Position numbers and translations under genes: made by a program. From the NCBI GenBank assembly GCA_050184585.1, contig JBFXAF010000001.1, forward strand, positions 682,001-746,000: 64,000 nt of DNA, in the 5' to 3' direction. The DNA comes from JBFXAF01 sp050184585 (GTDB taxonomy: Bacteria > Pseudomonadota > Alphaproteobacteria > Rhizobiales > Rhizobiaceae). The notes under the pieces were generated by a model, which did not search any database, had not been told where the DNA came from, and saw nothing but the letters and a program-made list of their open reading frames with translations. Shown in pieces: positions 49,878 to 58,792 of this stretch; position 1 is the first letter of the stretch, and each line of letters starts with the position of its first letter.

Positions 49878-51146
49878 ATGAAGACCACCGATCACCGCGG
49901 ACGCCCCATCGTTGCCGTGACCGGCATTGGCGTGGTGACGTCGCTGGCCGCCGGCAAGGCCGAGAACTGGCGCCGGCTCACCGCCGGGGAATCGGGCATC
50001 CACGCCATCACCCGCTTCCCCGTCGACCATCTCAATACGACGATCGCTGGCACCGTCGACTTCCTCGACGCGAGCACACGGGGCGCATCGGTCCTGACCT
50101 TCGAACTCGCCCGGCTTGCGGGCGAAGAGGCGCTGGCCCAAGCCGGGCTCGCGGGCGACAATTTCGACGGCCGCCTCTTCCTCGCCTCGCCGCCCGTCGA
50201 ACTCTCGTGGCATGACCGGTTCGCCCTCAACGCCGAGGGGCGCGAGGACGCCGGATACAAACGCCTGCTCGCGCTCGCCGGGCGAGCCGAGCATGGAGAC
50301 GTGTTCGAGACGACGATGTTCGGCGCCATCGCCGATCGGCTCGCCGACCGTTTCGGCACGCGCGGCCTGCCGGTCACTCTTTCGACGGCGTGTGCTTCCG
50401 GCGCTACGGCGATCCAGCTTGGCGTCGATTCGATCCGCCGCGGCGAGGCGGACCGCGCGCTGGCGATCGGCGCGGACGGCTCGGCGACCGCGGAATCGCT
50501 GATCCGCTTCTCCCTGCTCTCGGCGCTCTCCACGCAGAACGCCGATCCGTCCAAGGCTTCGAAGCCGTTCTCGAAGGATCGCGACGGTTTCGTGCTGGCC
50601 GAGGGCGCGGGTTCGCTGGTGCTGGAATCGCTCGAGAGCGCGGTCGCGCGCGGCGCGGAGGTGCTCGGGATCCTGCGCGGCTACGGTGAGCGCGCCGACG
50701 ATTTCCACCGCACCCGCTCCAAGCCGGATGGCTCTCCCGCGATCGCAGCGGTACGCGCGGCTCTCGCGGATTCGGGGCTCGCGGAAGGCGAGATCGACTA
50801 CGTGAACGCCCACGGCACCTCGACGCCCGAGAACGACAAGATGGAGCACCTGTCGCTCTCGACCGTGTTCGGCGAGCGCATGCGCAGGATTCCCATATCG
50901 TCCAACAAGTCGATGATCGGCCACACGCTCTCGGCGGCGGGCGCCGTCGAGGCGGCGTTCTCGCTGCTGACGATGCGCGAGGGCACCATTCCCCCGACGA
51001 TAAACCACGACCAGCCCGACCCCGCGATCGAACTCGACGTGGTGCCGAATGTCAGCAGGAAAGCCGACGTTCGCGCGGTGCTTTCCAATTCCTTCGGCTT
51101 CGGCGGTCAGAACACCTGCCTTGTCATGGCCCGCGAACCGTTCTAA
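49878..51146 (+). CDS. fabF1XL: beta-ketoacyl-ACP synthase FabF1XL
   Basis: A 422-residue KAS II-type enzyme with a complete catalytic set: Cys in LSTACASGATAIQ (about 172), His in VNAHGTSTPENDK and His in SNKSMIGHTLSAAGAVEAAF. It elongates acyl chains on AcpXL. ATG 49878 lies after GACGAGACC. It follows fabF2XL by 16 bases and precedes the dehydrogenase gene by 32. Confidence 0.94.
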   Translation: MKTTDHRGRPIVAVTGIGVVTSLAAGKAENWRRLTAGESGIHAITRFPVDHLNTTIAGTVDFLDASTRGASVLTFELARLAGEEALAQAGLAGDNFDGRLFLASPPVELSWHDRFALNAEGREDAGYKRLLALAGRAEHGDVFETTMFGAIADRLADRFGTRGLPVTLSTACASGATAIQLGVDSIRRGEADRALAIGADGSATAESLIRFSLLSALSTQNADPSKASKPFSKDRDGFVLAEGAGSLVLESLESAVARGAEVLGILRGYGERADDFHRTRSKPDGSPAIAAVRAALADSGLAEGEIDYVNAHGTSTPENDKMEHLSLSTVFGERMRRIPISSNKSMIGHTLSAAGAVEAAFSLLTMREGTIPPTINHDQPDPAIELDVVPNVSRKADVRAVLSNSFGFGGQNTCLVMAREPF

Positions 51147-51178
51147 TCGACCCCGATTTCGAGGTTCGCCGCCAGCCC

Positions 51179-52207
51179 ATGCGCGCATTGCAGCTCATCG
51201 AGGATCGACGGCTCGAAGCAGTCGACATCCCACCACCGCCGCCGCCCGCGCATGGCGAGGTGACGCTGCGCATCGCCGCCGTGGCGCTCAACCACATCGA
51301 CGTGTGGGGCTGGCGCGGCATGGCGTTCGCCAAGCGCAAGATGCCGCTGGTGATCGGCGCCGAGGCGAGTGGCGTCGTCGAGGCGGTCGGGTCGGGCGTG
51401 TCGGGAATCGGCCCGGGCCAGCTCGTCGCGATCTACGGCGCGCGGACCTGCGGGCTCTGTCGCGCCTGCCGCGAGGGCCGCGACAATCTTTGCGATCACG
51501 TCTCCGGCGTGCACGGGTTCCACATCGACGGCTTCGCACAGGAACTGATCAACGTTCCAGCGCGCCAGCTCGTGCCCGCGCCTCCCGGCGTCGATGCCGT
51601 CGCCGCCGCGGTCACGCCGGTCACCTTCGGCACGGTCGAGCACATGCTCTTCGACAACGCCAGGCTCGAACCGGGGGAGACGATCCTCGTCCACGCCGGC
51701 GGCTCGGGCATCGGCAGCGCCGCGATCCAGCTTGCCAAGCGCATGGGCTGCACGGTCATCACCACGGTCGGCTCGGCCGGAAAGATCGAAAAGGCCAGGG
51801 CGCTGGGCGCCGACCACGTCATCAACTACCGCGAGGACCGGTTCGAGAGCATCGCGCGCAAGCTGACGGGCAAGCGTGGCGTCGACGTCGTGTTCGAGCA
51901 TGTCGGCGCGGACACCTGGGCCGGCTCGATGCTGGCGCTGAGGCGGGGCGGACGACTGGTCACCTGCGGCTCGACGTCCGGCGTATCGACGCAGATGAAC
52001 CTGATGCAGCTGTTCCAGCAGCAGTTCAGGATAATCGGATCGTTCGGTTGCCGGATGGAGAACATCGCCGACGCCATGCAGAAGATGGCCGCGGGGCTGG
52101 CGAAGCCGGTGATCGACACCAAGGTCGACTTTTCGTCGATCGGACGTGCGCTCGAGCGCATGGAGGGCCGGGACGTGTTCGGCAAGATCGTGCTGAGGAT
52201 GGCCTGA
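51179..52207 (+). CDS. zinc-binding alcohol dehydrogenase-like protein of the lipid A cluster
   Basis: A 342-residue medium-chain dehydrogenase/reductase. GroES-like half with VALNHIDVWGWRG, GAEASGVVEAVG and a structural-zinc lobe CGLCRACREGRDNLC; NAD(P)-binding half with ILVHAGGSGIGSAAIQLAKRMGCTVITTVGS. Position between fabF1XL and lpxXL is as in rhizobia, where it probably acts as the enoyl reductase or a related step of very-long-chain acid synthesis. Confidence 0.87.
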   Translation: MRALQLIEDRRLEAVDIPPPPPPAHGEVTLRIAAVALNHIDVWGWRGMAFAKRKMPLVIGAEASGVVEAVGSGVSGIGPGQLVAIYGARTCGLCRACREGRDNLCDHVSGVHGFHIDGFAQELINVPARQLVPAPPGVDAVAAAVTPVTFGTVEHMLFDNARLEPGETILVHAGGSGIGSAAIQLAKRMGCTVITTVGSAGKIEKARALGADHVINYREDRFESIARKLTGKRGVDVVFEHVGADTWAGSMLALRRGGRLVTCGSTSGVSTQMNLMQLFQQQFRIIGSFGCRMENIADAMQKMAAGLAKPVIDTKVDFSSIGRALERMEGRDVFGKIVLRMA

Positions 52208-52225
52208 GGCCATGGTCCAGGGCTG

Positions 52226-53182
52226 ATGCATCCCGGCGTCCGGGGGCTGAAGCGCCGCCTGCAGACGGTCAACTATTGGCTGATCGCGCAGCTGGCGCTC
52301 ACCGGGATCAGGGTTCTGCGGCTGATGCCCGCCTCGCTGGCGCTGGCGGTTGCGGAGCGGTTCGCCCGGGCTCTCGGCCCCCTGTTCGGCCGTCACCGCA
52401 CCGCGCTCGGCAACCTCCGGGCAGCCTACCCCGAGAAATCCGAGGCGGAGATTGCGGTAATCGCCTCCGACATGTGGGGTCATATGGCGCGGCTGGCGAC
52501 GGAATACGTCTTCCTCGACCGGTTCCTGACCCATGAGCCTGGAAGGCTGCCCGCCGCGCTCGACATCGAAGGCGACGACGTCCTGAAAAGGATTGCGGCC
52601 GAAAGGGACCGGCCGCACATCCTGTTCGCCGCGCATGTCGGCAATTTCGAACTGCTGCCATTCGTTGCCGACCAGTACGGCATCGACGTGACGATGATGT
52701 TCCGCGCGCCCAACAATCCCTACATCGCCGCCTACCTCGCCCGCACGCGCTCGACGAAGCTGGGCAGTCTGCTGCCCTCGGGCTCCGGCGCGGCGCTGGG
52801 TCTGGCGCGGGTCCTCGGGCGTGGCGGCAACATCGGCGTGCTGGTCGACCAGAAGTTCAGTCCCGGTCTTCGCACCACGTTCTTCGGTCGCCCCTGCGAC
52901 ACCAATCCGCTGGTCCCCAACATGGCGCTTCGGCACGACTGCGCCGTCATTCCGGTGCGGACGGCACGGCTGCCCGGCAACAGGTTCCGGATCGTCATCG
53001 AGGGTCCGCTGGAACTCCCGAGAACCGCCGATGGTAGGGTCGACGTGCAGGCGACGGCGCAATTGCTCAACGACGTGGTCGAGCGCTGGGTCCGCGAGGA
53101 TCCCGCCCAGTGGATGTGGTTCCACAAGCGCTGGGTGCTGTCGCCGAACGTGCGCAAGGCGCGCCCGGCCGGCAGGCTCTAG
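52226..53182 (+). CDS. lpxXL: lipid A very-long-chain acyltransferase LpxXL
   Basis: A 318-residue lauroyl/myristoyl-type acyltransferase (HtrB/LpxL family). The catalytic H-x4-E is in FAAHVGNFELLPF, followed by MMFRAPNNPYI, GVLVDQKFSPGLRTTFFGRPCDTNPLVPNMAL and WMWFHKRW. An N-terminal hydrophobic stretch anchors it to the inner membrane. It transfers the AcpXL-bound acid to lipid A. Its end overlaps the convergent soeC end by 4 bases. Confidence 0.92.
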   Translation: MHPGVRGLKRRLQTVNYWLIAQLALTGIRVLRLMPASLALAVAERFARALGPLFGRHRTALGNLRAAYPEKSEAEIAVIASDMWGHMARLATEYVFLDRFLTHEPGRLPAALDIEGDDVLKRIAAERDRPHILFAAHVGNFELLPFVADQYGIDVTMMFRAPNNPYIAAYLARTRSTKLGSLLPSGSGAALGLARVLGRGGNIGVLVDQKFSPGLRTTFFGRPCDTNPLVPNMALRHDCAVIPVRTARLPGNRFRIVIEGPLELPRTADGRVDVQATAQLLNDVVERWVREDPAQWMWFHKRWVLSPNVRKARPAGRL

Positions 53183-54093
53183 TAGTAATTCATCACCGCG
53201 TGCCGGGCCTCGGCGAAGAACAACCATCGCTCGACGGCGACGCCAAGGCCGAAGAGCAGCACCGCGGCGAGCTGGAGAATGAGGTTCGGCCCACCCAGTC
53301 CGGCCAGGCCCGCCACGCCGAGGAGCAGGATCGGCAACACGCCGCCATGGAGGATCGCCAGGCGCGACAGTTTCCGCGCATGCTTGCGCGCGATGCGGTG
53401 GCCCATTTCCCGCGTCAGGTAGTTTTCGTTGGTGTGCGGCCGTTCGAACAGCCGGACCCGGCCGATGTCGCCGAGCCCGGTGGCGCTTTCGGGGCTCGAG
53501 CGCGGCGTCAGGCTTCGCAGCCGCCGCCACCAGAAAGCCTTGACGGTCCAGGCCAACGCGAGCGCGACGATGGCGGCGAGCATCATGTCCCGGCGCGGAG
53601 CGAGCGTCACGTAGCGCGCCACCGCGGCGAGCAATGTACCGCCGGCCGCGGCGAACAGGAGATAGCAGGCCGGCGTGAGCGGCGTATGCCAGGCGTCGAC
53701 CGACTTCAGGGATGCGTAGATCATCGCGGTGCAAAAGACGGTGGCCACCGAGCCAGCCGTCATGAGCAGGCCCGGGAGCGCAAGATAGCGTCCCTCGACC
53801 ACCGCCAGCCACGCCGCGATCGTCATCGGAACGAATGTGAGCAAGGCGATCACACCCTCCCGCGAGAGCCAGCTCGATCGCCATTGCGACAAGGCTCGCC
53901 AGGCGCGCTGCGGATTGCCGAGATGCAGGGTCGACGAGAGCAGACCGCCCGAGACGAGGAAGATGGCAAGCACATGCGCGAGCTTGGTCGCGATCTCGGC
54001 GGGATCGAGGATGCCAAGTCCGAGCACAGCCGCGAGGCCGTAGCCGAGGCCGGACAGGGTCGTGAAGGCGATGATCGGTGCGGCGGGATGCAT
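53179..54093 (-). CDS. soeC: membrane anchor subunit, DmsC/NrfD type (SoeC)
   Basis: A 304-residue protein of about eight hydrophobic helices, in the DmsC branch (LAHVLAIFLVSGGLLSSTLHLGNPQRAWRALSQWRSSWLSREGV). It would bind quinone and pass electrons from the iron-sulfur subunit to the quinone pool. It lies 17 bases after soeB. A DMSO-reductase-type role cannot be excluded from sequence alone. Confidence 0.82.
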   Translation of the reverse strand: MHPAAPIIAFTTLSGLGYGLAAVLGLGILDPAEIATKLAHVLAIFLVSGGLLSSTLHLGNPQRAWRALSQWRSSWLSREGVIALLTFVPMTIAAWLAVVEGRYLALPGLLMTAGSVATVFCTAMIYASLKSVDAWHTPLTPACYLLFAAAGGTLLAAVARYVTLAPRRDMMLAAIVALALAWTVKAFWWRRLRSLTPRSSPESATGLGDIGRVRLFERPHTNENYLTREMGHRIARKHARKLSRLAILHGGVLPILLLGVAGLAGLGGPNLILQLAAVLLFGLGVAVERWLFFAEARHAVMNYY

Positions 54094-54110
54094 GCGTCAG
54101 CAGGTACGGA

Positions 54111-54869
54111 TCATAGGCGCTCCAGAACCCCGTCGAGCCAGGCGAGAAATCCGGTGGCGCCAGAGGTGTCGTCCGTGCGGGCGGAGGCGAAGTCGGCGAG
54201 TGGCTGGCGCGGACGCGGCGGCAGATACTTGTTGACCGGGCGCGTGCCCTGCTCCGGCATGAGATCGACGCCGCCGCGCTCGGCGACCATGATCGACACG
54301 TCCGATGCCGGATCCCCGAGATCGCCGAAATGGCGGGCGTTCGCCGGGCAGGTGCGCACGCAGGACGGAACCCGGTCCACCTCCTCCAGCCGCTCGTTGT
54401 AGATGCGGTCGATGCAGAGCGTGCACTTCTTCATGACGCCGGCCGCGACGTCCATCTCGCGCGCACCGTAGGGGCAGGCCCATGCGCAGAGGCCGCAGCC
54501 GATGCACTTGTCCTCATCGACCAGCACGATGCCATCCGCGGATCGCTTGTAGGACGCGCCGGTCGGGCAGACGGTGACGCAGGGCGCATCGTCGCAGTGC
54601 AGGCAGGATTTGGGGAAGTGGACGATCCGCGCGTCGCCGGCCTCGCCGACGACCTCGCCGCCATCGGGAACGATCTCGAATGTGTGGACCCGGTTGAGCC
54701 AGGCGCCCGAGACATCGGCACCGTAGGGCTTCTGGTCGGACAGGGCCGCGCCGTAGCCGCCCGTGTTCCATTCCTTGCAGCTGACCACGCAGGCATGACA
54801 GCCGACGCAGACATCCAGGTCGATGACGAGGCCAAGTTTTCGCGCACCCGGAACAGGCAGCATCGTCAT
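54111..54869 (-). CDS. soeB: four-cluster ferredoxin subunit (SoeB)
   Basis: A 252-residue electron-transfer subunit with four 4Fe-4S motifs: DVCVGCHACVVSCKEWN (C21, C24, C27, C31), CLHCDDAPCVTVCP, DKCIGCGLCAWACPYGA and KCTLCIDRI with SCVRTCP. No signal peptide, in line with a cytoplasmic enzyme. ATG 54869 overlaps the soeA stop as ATGA; GTG 54878 would add three residues. It links soeA to soeC. Confidence 0.88.
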   Translation of the reverse strand: MTMLPVPGARKLGLVIDLDVCVGCHACVVSCKEWNTGGYGAALSDQKPYGADVSGAWLNRVHTFEIVPDGGEVVGEAGDARIVHFPKSCLHCDDAPCVTVCPTGASYKRSADGIVLVDEDKCIGCGLCAWACPYGAREMDVAAGVMKKCTLCIDRIYNERLEEVDRVPSCVRTCPANARHFGDLGDPASDVSIMVAERGGVDLMPEQGTRPVNKYLPPRPRQPLADFASARTDDTSGATGFLAWLDGVLERL

Positions 54870-57712
54870 GTCGACCACTCCTGCCCGTAGCGCAGCTCTT
54901 CCGGACGTCCATGTAGCGGCACCGGGGAGACGATGGCGGCGAAGACAGGCTCCGCCTGTTCACCCGGTTCGGCCTTCTCGATGCGGACCCGGAGATCGTA
55001 CCAGGCGGCCTGGCCGGTGACCGGGTCCGAGTTGGACCACCTGTGGCCATCGCCGCCCGGTGGGAGAAGCTCATCGATCAGATGATTGAGAAGAAAGCCC
55101 TTCGTGCTTTCGGGAACGTTCCGGTCCAGCCCCCATGCGCCCTTGCGCTTGCCGATGGCGTTCCAGGTCCACACGGTGTCGGCGTTGACCGCTTCCATGC
55201 GTGCGATCTCGACCTTGATGCGCCCAGTCCGCGACGTGACCCATGCCCAATCACCATCGGAAAGGCCGGCCCTTTCACAGACCGGACCCGGCACGAAAAG
55301 TACGTTCCGCGTGTGAATCTGGCGCAGCCAGGCGTTCATCGAACCCCATGAATGATACATGGCGGCTGGCCGCTGGGTCACTGCGTGGAGTGGAAACGCG
55401 TCGCCCGACGCCTCGTCGCCGAAGGGTGGCCGCCACTCGGGCAGCGGCGAGAAGCCGGCGCGGATGCGGTCCCGATGCGTCCGCGGAGCCACCGGCTGGC
55501 GCAGACCGTCCGCCGACAGGCGGAACTTCTGAAGTATCTCGGAATAGAGCTGGAACGTCACCGGCTGCGGCTTGTCGAAGAAGCCCATCTCGACCGCGAA
55601 GTCCTGATAGGCGCGGTTGGCGTGCTTGAAGTAGCGGGCGTCCGGCGGGATGTGCGCGACGAAGAAGGAACCGTTCTCGATGTAGCGGTCGAGCTGAGCC
55701 GGATTCGACGCACCGCGCCCGGTCCGGTCGCCTTCCCTGCCCCGGAAACCGGCGAGCGGACCGATGCCCGGACGCCGCTCGTGGCGGACGATGTAGTCGG
55801 CATAGTCGCGGTAGATCGCCTGGCCGCGGCTGTCCACGAAGCCTGGCAGCCTCAGGCGGGCGCCAAGGTCGATGATCACCGACTGGAAGCCTCGCACGTC
55901 GCGGTCGGGCTCCACGACCGGCCAGCGGATCGCGTCCTGCACCGAATCCGGCTCGGAGATCGGACGGTCGAGAAGGGAGATGCAGTCGTGGCGCTCGAGA
56001 TAGGTCGTGTCGGGCAGCACGAGGTCGGCATAGGCCACCATTTCTGAGGAATAGGCGTCGGAGCAGATGATCCTCGAGATGCGGTACTCGCCCGTGGCCT
56101 CGTCGCGGTCCTCCAGCATGCCGATCACCGCGGCGGTGTTCATCGACGAGTTCCAGGCCATGTTGGCCATGTAAAGGAACAGCACATCGACGGGGTACGG
56201 GTCGCCGGCGTGGGCGTTCGAGATGACCATGTGCATCAGGCCGTGCGCGGAGATCGGCGCATCCCAGGAGAATGCCTTATCTATCCGGTTCGGACGGCCA
56301 TCCGCGTCGATCAGCAGGTCCTCCGGTCCGCGCGGAAAGCCGAGGTGCGGGCCTGACAACGGCTTGTTCGAGCCGAAATGCTCGGCCTTGCCGTGAGGGG
56401 TCGGATGCGCTTCCAGCGGCTTCGGATAGGGCGGTTCGAAGCGGAAGCCCCCGGGACAGTCGACCGCGCCGATGAGCACCTGGAGAAGGTGCAGGGCCCG
56501 CGCCGTCTGGAAGCCGTTCGAATGGGCGGAGATGCCCCGCATGGCGTGGAAGGAAACGGGCCGCCCGACGAAACCCTCGTGCCGCTCGCCGTTCACGTCG
56601 GTCCAGGGCTGCTCGACGAAGATCGCCTCATCGAAGGCGACCCGGCCGATCTCGGCGGCGAGCCCGCGGATGGTGTCCGCCGCGATACCGGTCGTCGCCG
56701 CCACGGTTTCGGGCGCATATTTCTCGTCGAGATAGGCTTCGGCGACGAGCTGGAAGCTCGGCGCCGCCGCGCGACCGTCCTCGAGCACGTACCGCCCGGA
56801 GAGCGCCGGGCGTGCGCCCTTTGTCGCGTTCGGCACGGCGCGCTCGGTCACCGGCTCCCACACCAGCGCCCTGCCTTCGGCGTCGCGGGCGAAGAGCCCG
56901 TGGTCGTCGGTTCCGGGCGCATCGATCACCAGCCAGGCCGCGTTCGAGTAGCGGACGAGGTAGTCGACGTCGATCCGGCGCGCCTTCAGCAACTCGTGCA
57001 CCAGCGAGAGGATCACGAGCCCGTCCGTGCCAGGCCGGACGCCCAGCCAGTTGTCCGCGACTGCCGAATAGCCGGTGCGCACAGGGTTGACCGACACGAA
57101 GCGCGCGCCGCGCTGCTTGAGCTTCGAGATGCCGATCTTGAGCGGATTGGAATCGTGGTCCTCGGCGACCCCGAACAGCACGAAGAGCTTCGTCCGGTCC
57201 CAGTCCGGGGAGCCGAATTCCCAGAAGGCGCCGCCAATGGTCATGATGCCGGCGGCGGCCATGTTGACGGAGCAGAATCCGCCATGCGCCGCGTAGTTCG
57301 GGGTGCCGAATTGCTGGGCCCAGTAGCCGGTCAGCGATTGCGACTGGTCGCGGCCAGTGAAGAAGGCGAGTTTCTTCGGATCGCTGCGGCGAACGTCCGC
57401 GAGCCATTCGCTCGCGGTCGCCAGCGCTTCATCCCACGAGATCTGTTCGAATTCGCCTGAACCGCGAGGCCCCTTTCGCCTCAGCGGGCCGCGAAGGCGC
57501 GCAGGCGCGTAGTGCTGCATGATGCCCGCGGAACCCTTGGCGCAGAGCACGCCCTTGTTGACCGGGTGGTCGCGGTTGCCCTCTATGTAGCGGACCTTGC
57601 CGTCCCGGACATGCACGTCGATGCCACAGCGACAGGCGCACATGTAGCACGTCGTCTTGCGCACCTCGTCGGACACCGGGCCGGACAAGGTAACGCGCGA
57701 CTCGGACGTCAT
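54866..57712 (-). CDS. soeA: molybdopterin oxidoreductase, probable sulfite dehydrogenase catalytic subunit (SoeA)
   Basis: A 948-residue DMSO-reductase-family enzyme. One 4Fe-4S cluster is bound by C22-x2-C25-x3-C29-x27-C57 (KTTCYMCACRCG...VLCAKG). The stretches DQSQSLTGYWAQQFGTPNYAAHGGFCSVNMAAAG and LFVLFGVAEDHDSNP fit the sulfite-oxidising SoeA group as remembered. There is no Tat signal, as in SoeA and unlike DmsA. It would oxidise sulfite to sulfate in the cytoplasm. The ATG at 57712 has GGGAGG 6 bases upstream. A palindrome at 57736 precedes it. A thiosulfate/polysulfide-type reductase is the alternative. Confidence 0.85.
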   Translation of the reverse strand: MTSESRVTLSGPVSDEVRKTTCYMCACRCGIDVHVRDGKVRYIEGNRDHPVNKGVLCAKGSAGIMQHYAPARLRGPLRRKGPRGSGEFEQISWDEALATASEWLADVRRSDPKKLAFFTGRDQSQSLTGYWAQQFGTPNYAAHGGFCSVNMAAAGIMTIGGAFWEFGSPDWDRTKLFVLFGVAEDHDSNPLKIGISKLKQRGARFVSVNPVRTGYSAVADNWLGVRPGTDGLVILSLVHELLKARRIDVDYLVRYSNAAWLVIDAPGTDDHGLFARDAEGRALVWEPVTERAVPNATKGARPALSGRYVLEDGRAAAPSFQLVAEAYLDEKYAPETVAATTGIAADTIRGLAAEIGRVAFDEAIFVEQPWTDVNGERHEGFVGRPVSFHAMRGISAHSNGFQTARALHLLQVLIGAVDCPGGFRFEPPYPKPLEAHPTPHGKAEHFGSNKPLSGPHLGFPRGPEDLLIDADGRPNRIDKAFSWDAPISAHGLMHMVISNAHAGDPYPVDVLFLYMANMAWNSSMNTAAVIGMLEDRDEATGEYRISRIICSDAYSSEMVAYADLVLPDTTYLERHDCISLLDRPISEPDSVQDAIRWPVVEPDRDVRGFQSVIIDLGARLRLPGFVDSRGQAIYRDYADYIVRHERRPGIGPLAGFRGREGDRTGRGASNPAQLDRYIENGSFFVAHIPPDARYFKHANRAYQDFAVEMGFFDKPQPVTFQLYSEILQKFRLSADGLRQPVAPRTHRDRIRAGFSPLPEWRPPFGDEASGDAFPLHAVTQRPAAMYHSWGSMNAWLRQIHTRNVLFVPGPVCERAGLSDGDWAWVTSRTGRIKVEIARMEAVNADTVWTWNAIGKRKGAWGLDRNVPESTKGFLLNHLIDELLPPGGDGHRWSNSDPVTGQAAWYDLRVRIEKAEPGEQAEPVFAAIVSPVPLHGRPEELRYGQEWST

Positions 57713-57735
57713 GTTCGGCCTCCCATGACCGTCGA

Positions 57736-57749
57736 GTCTTATACAAGAC
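57736..57749. promoter_or_regulatory. palindromic operator candidate before soeA
   Basis: GTCTTATACAAGAC is a near-perfect 14-bp palindrome 24 bases upstream of the soeA start. Its outer halves equal those of the block at 48178-48198 before the PfkB kinase gene. A GntR/FadR-type regulator is suspected. Confidence 0.5.
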
Positions 57750-57812
57750 CGGAGGCGCTGCAAACGGGTTGACCGTCACGTCGATGAGGCATTTCCGATG
57801 GTGGCAGACGCG

Positions 57813-57841
57813 AAAGGCCGCGCCGAGGCGGCGCGGCCTTT
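57813..57841 (-). terminator. terminator after the L,D-transpeptidase gene
   Basis: A 12-bp perfect stem AAAGGCCGCGCC/GGCGCGGCCTTT with a 5-base loop (GAGGC), 20 bases after the transpeptidase stop. T-tract is short on the minus strand. Confidence 0.75.
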
Positions 57842-57860
57842 CCGAATCCCGGCGAAACCG

Positions 57861-58292
57861 TCAGTTGGAAACGATGATGCGCGTATTGCCCATGCCGGCC
57901 TGCCTGACCAGCGAATAGAACTTCGCGGCGTTGGCGGTCTCGAGCCGCACACAGCCGTGAGAGGCCGGCGAGCCAAGCCGCTTCACATAGTTCGTGCCAT
58001 GGATCGCATAGCCGCCATGGTAGAAAACCGAATAGGGCATCGGCGACATGTCGTACTTGCGCGAGTACCACATCTTGTGGAGGCGCTGCGGACGGTATGT
58101 GCCGCGCGGCGTGATGTAGCCGGAACGCGCGGTGGAAACGCGCCACTTGTGAATGACCTGGCCGTATTTCGACACTGTCATCGTCTGGCTCGAAACGTCG
58201 ATCTTTGCGACCAGGCTCGCAGCCTGCGCGCCACTCATCAAACCGAACGCGACCGCAGCCGCCGCGGCCAACTTCACCACAGTCCTTTTCAT
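57861..58292 (-). CDS. L,D-transpeptidase (YkuD)
   Basis: A 143-residue exported protein with signal peptide (KLAAAAAVAFGLMSGAQA) and a compact YkuD domain: IDVSSQTMTV, RGTYRPQRL, GGYAIHGTN, and the catalytic SHGCVRL (Cys near 114). It forms 3-3 cross-links in peptidoglycan or links lipoprotein to it. ATG 58292 is chosen over upstream codons because it begins the signal peptide. Confidence 0.92.
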   Translation of the reverse strand: MKRTVVKLAAAAAVAFGLMSGAQAASLVAKIDVSSQTMTVSKYGQVIHKWRVSTARSGYITPRGTYRPQRLHKMWYSRKYDMSPMPYSVFYHGGYAIHGTNYVKRLGSPASHGCVRLETANAAKFYSLVRQAGMGNTRIIVSN

Positions 58293-58495
58293 GCAATGCC
58301 CCTGTATGCCCTTGGCGATACGCCGTTTTCCCAAAACGGACGCTAGGTAGCGTCCCATGAACGCCGCATGAACGACCCTACACCGAAACCTTTACCAATC
58401 GACAAGCCATACCCGGCGCATTCTACAAATCGGCGTGAGCGTGACGCGGCTGCAACAGCCTTGCTTCCGGCGAACGGGGGCTCTAGTCCGGAGCG

Positions 58496-58792
58496 ATGAA
58501 GACGCCAGCGATCACGTCGGAACAAGCGGAAGTGACCGCGATACGAGCCCTCGCCTATGTCGCGGCCGATCCGGAACTGCTGCCACGGTTCCTGTCGCTG
58601 ACCGGCATCGACCCGGGCGCGGTGCGCGAGGCGGCGCGAGAACCCGGCTTCCTCGCCGGGGTGATCGACTTCATTATCGGCCACGAACCGACGCTGCTGG
58701 CGTTTTCGCGGGCGAGCGGGCTGCCGCCGGAAACGCTGACGCTGGCACGGCGCGCGCTCCCCGGTGGCGGCGACGACGAGCGTTCGACGTGA
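58496..58792 (+). CDS. DUF3572 family protein
   Basis: A 98-residue helical protein. The core ITSEQAEVTAIRALAYVAADPELLPRFLSLTGIDPGAVREAAREPGFLAGVIDFIIGHEPTLLAF is characteristic of DUF3572 in alphaproteobacteria. Function unknown. The HAD-like gene overlaps its end as GTGA. Confidence 0.87.
   Translation: MKTPAITSEQAEVTAIRALAYVAADPELLPRFLSLTGIDPGAVREAAREPGFLAGVIDFIIGHEPTLLAFSRASGLPPETLTLARRALPGGGDDERST

Noticed and set aside
48134..49888. 584-codon minus-strand frame
   Set aside because: Antisense to acpXL and fabF2XL.
51143..53884. 913-codon minus-strand frame
   Set aside because: It is antisense to fabF1XL, the dehydrogenase and lpxXL, which have clear family motifs; its product is Arg/Gly/Ala-rich without domains.
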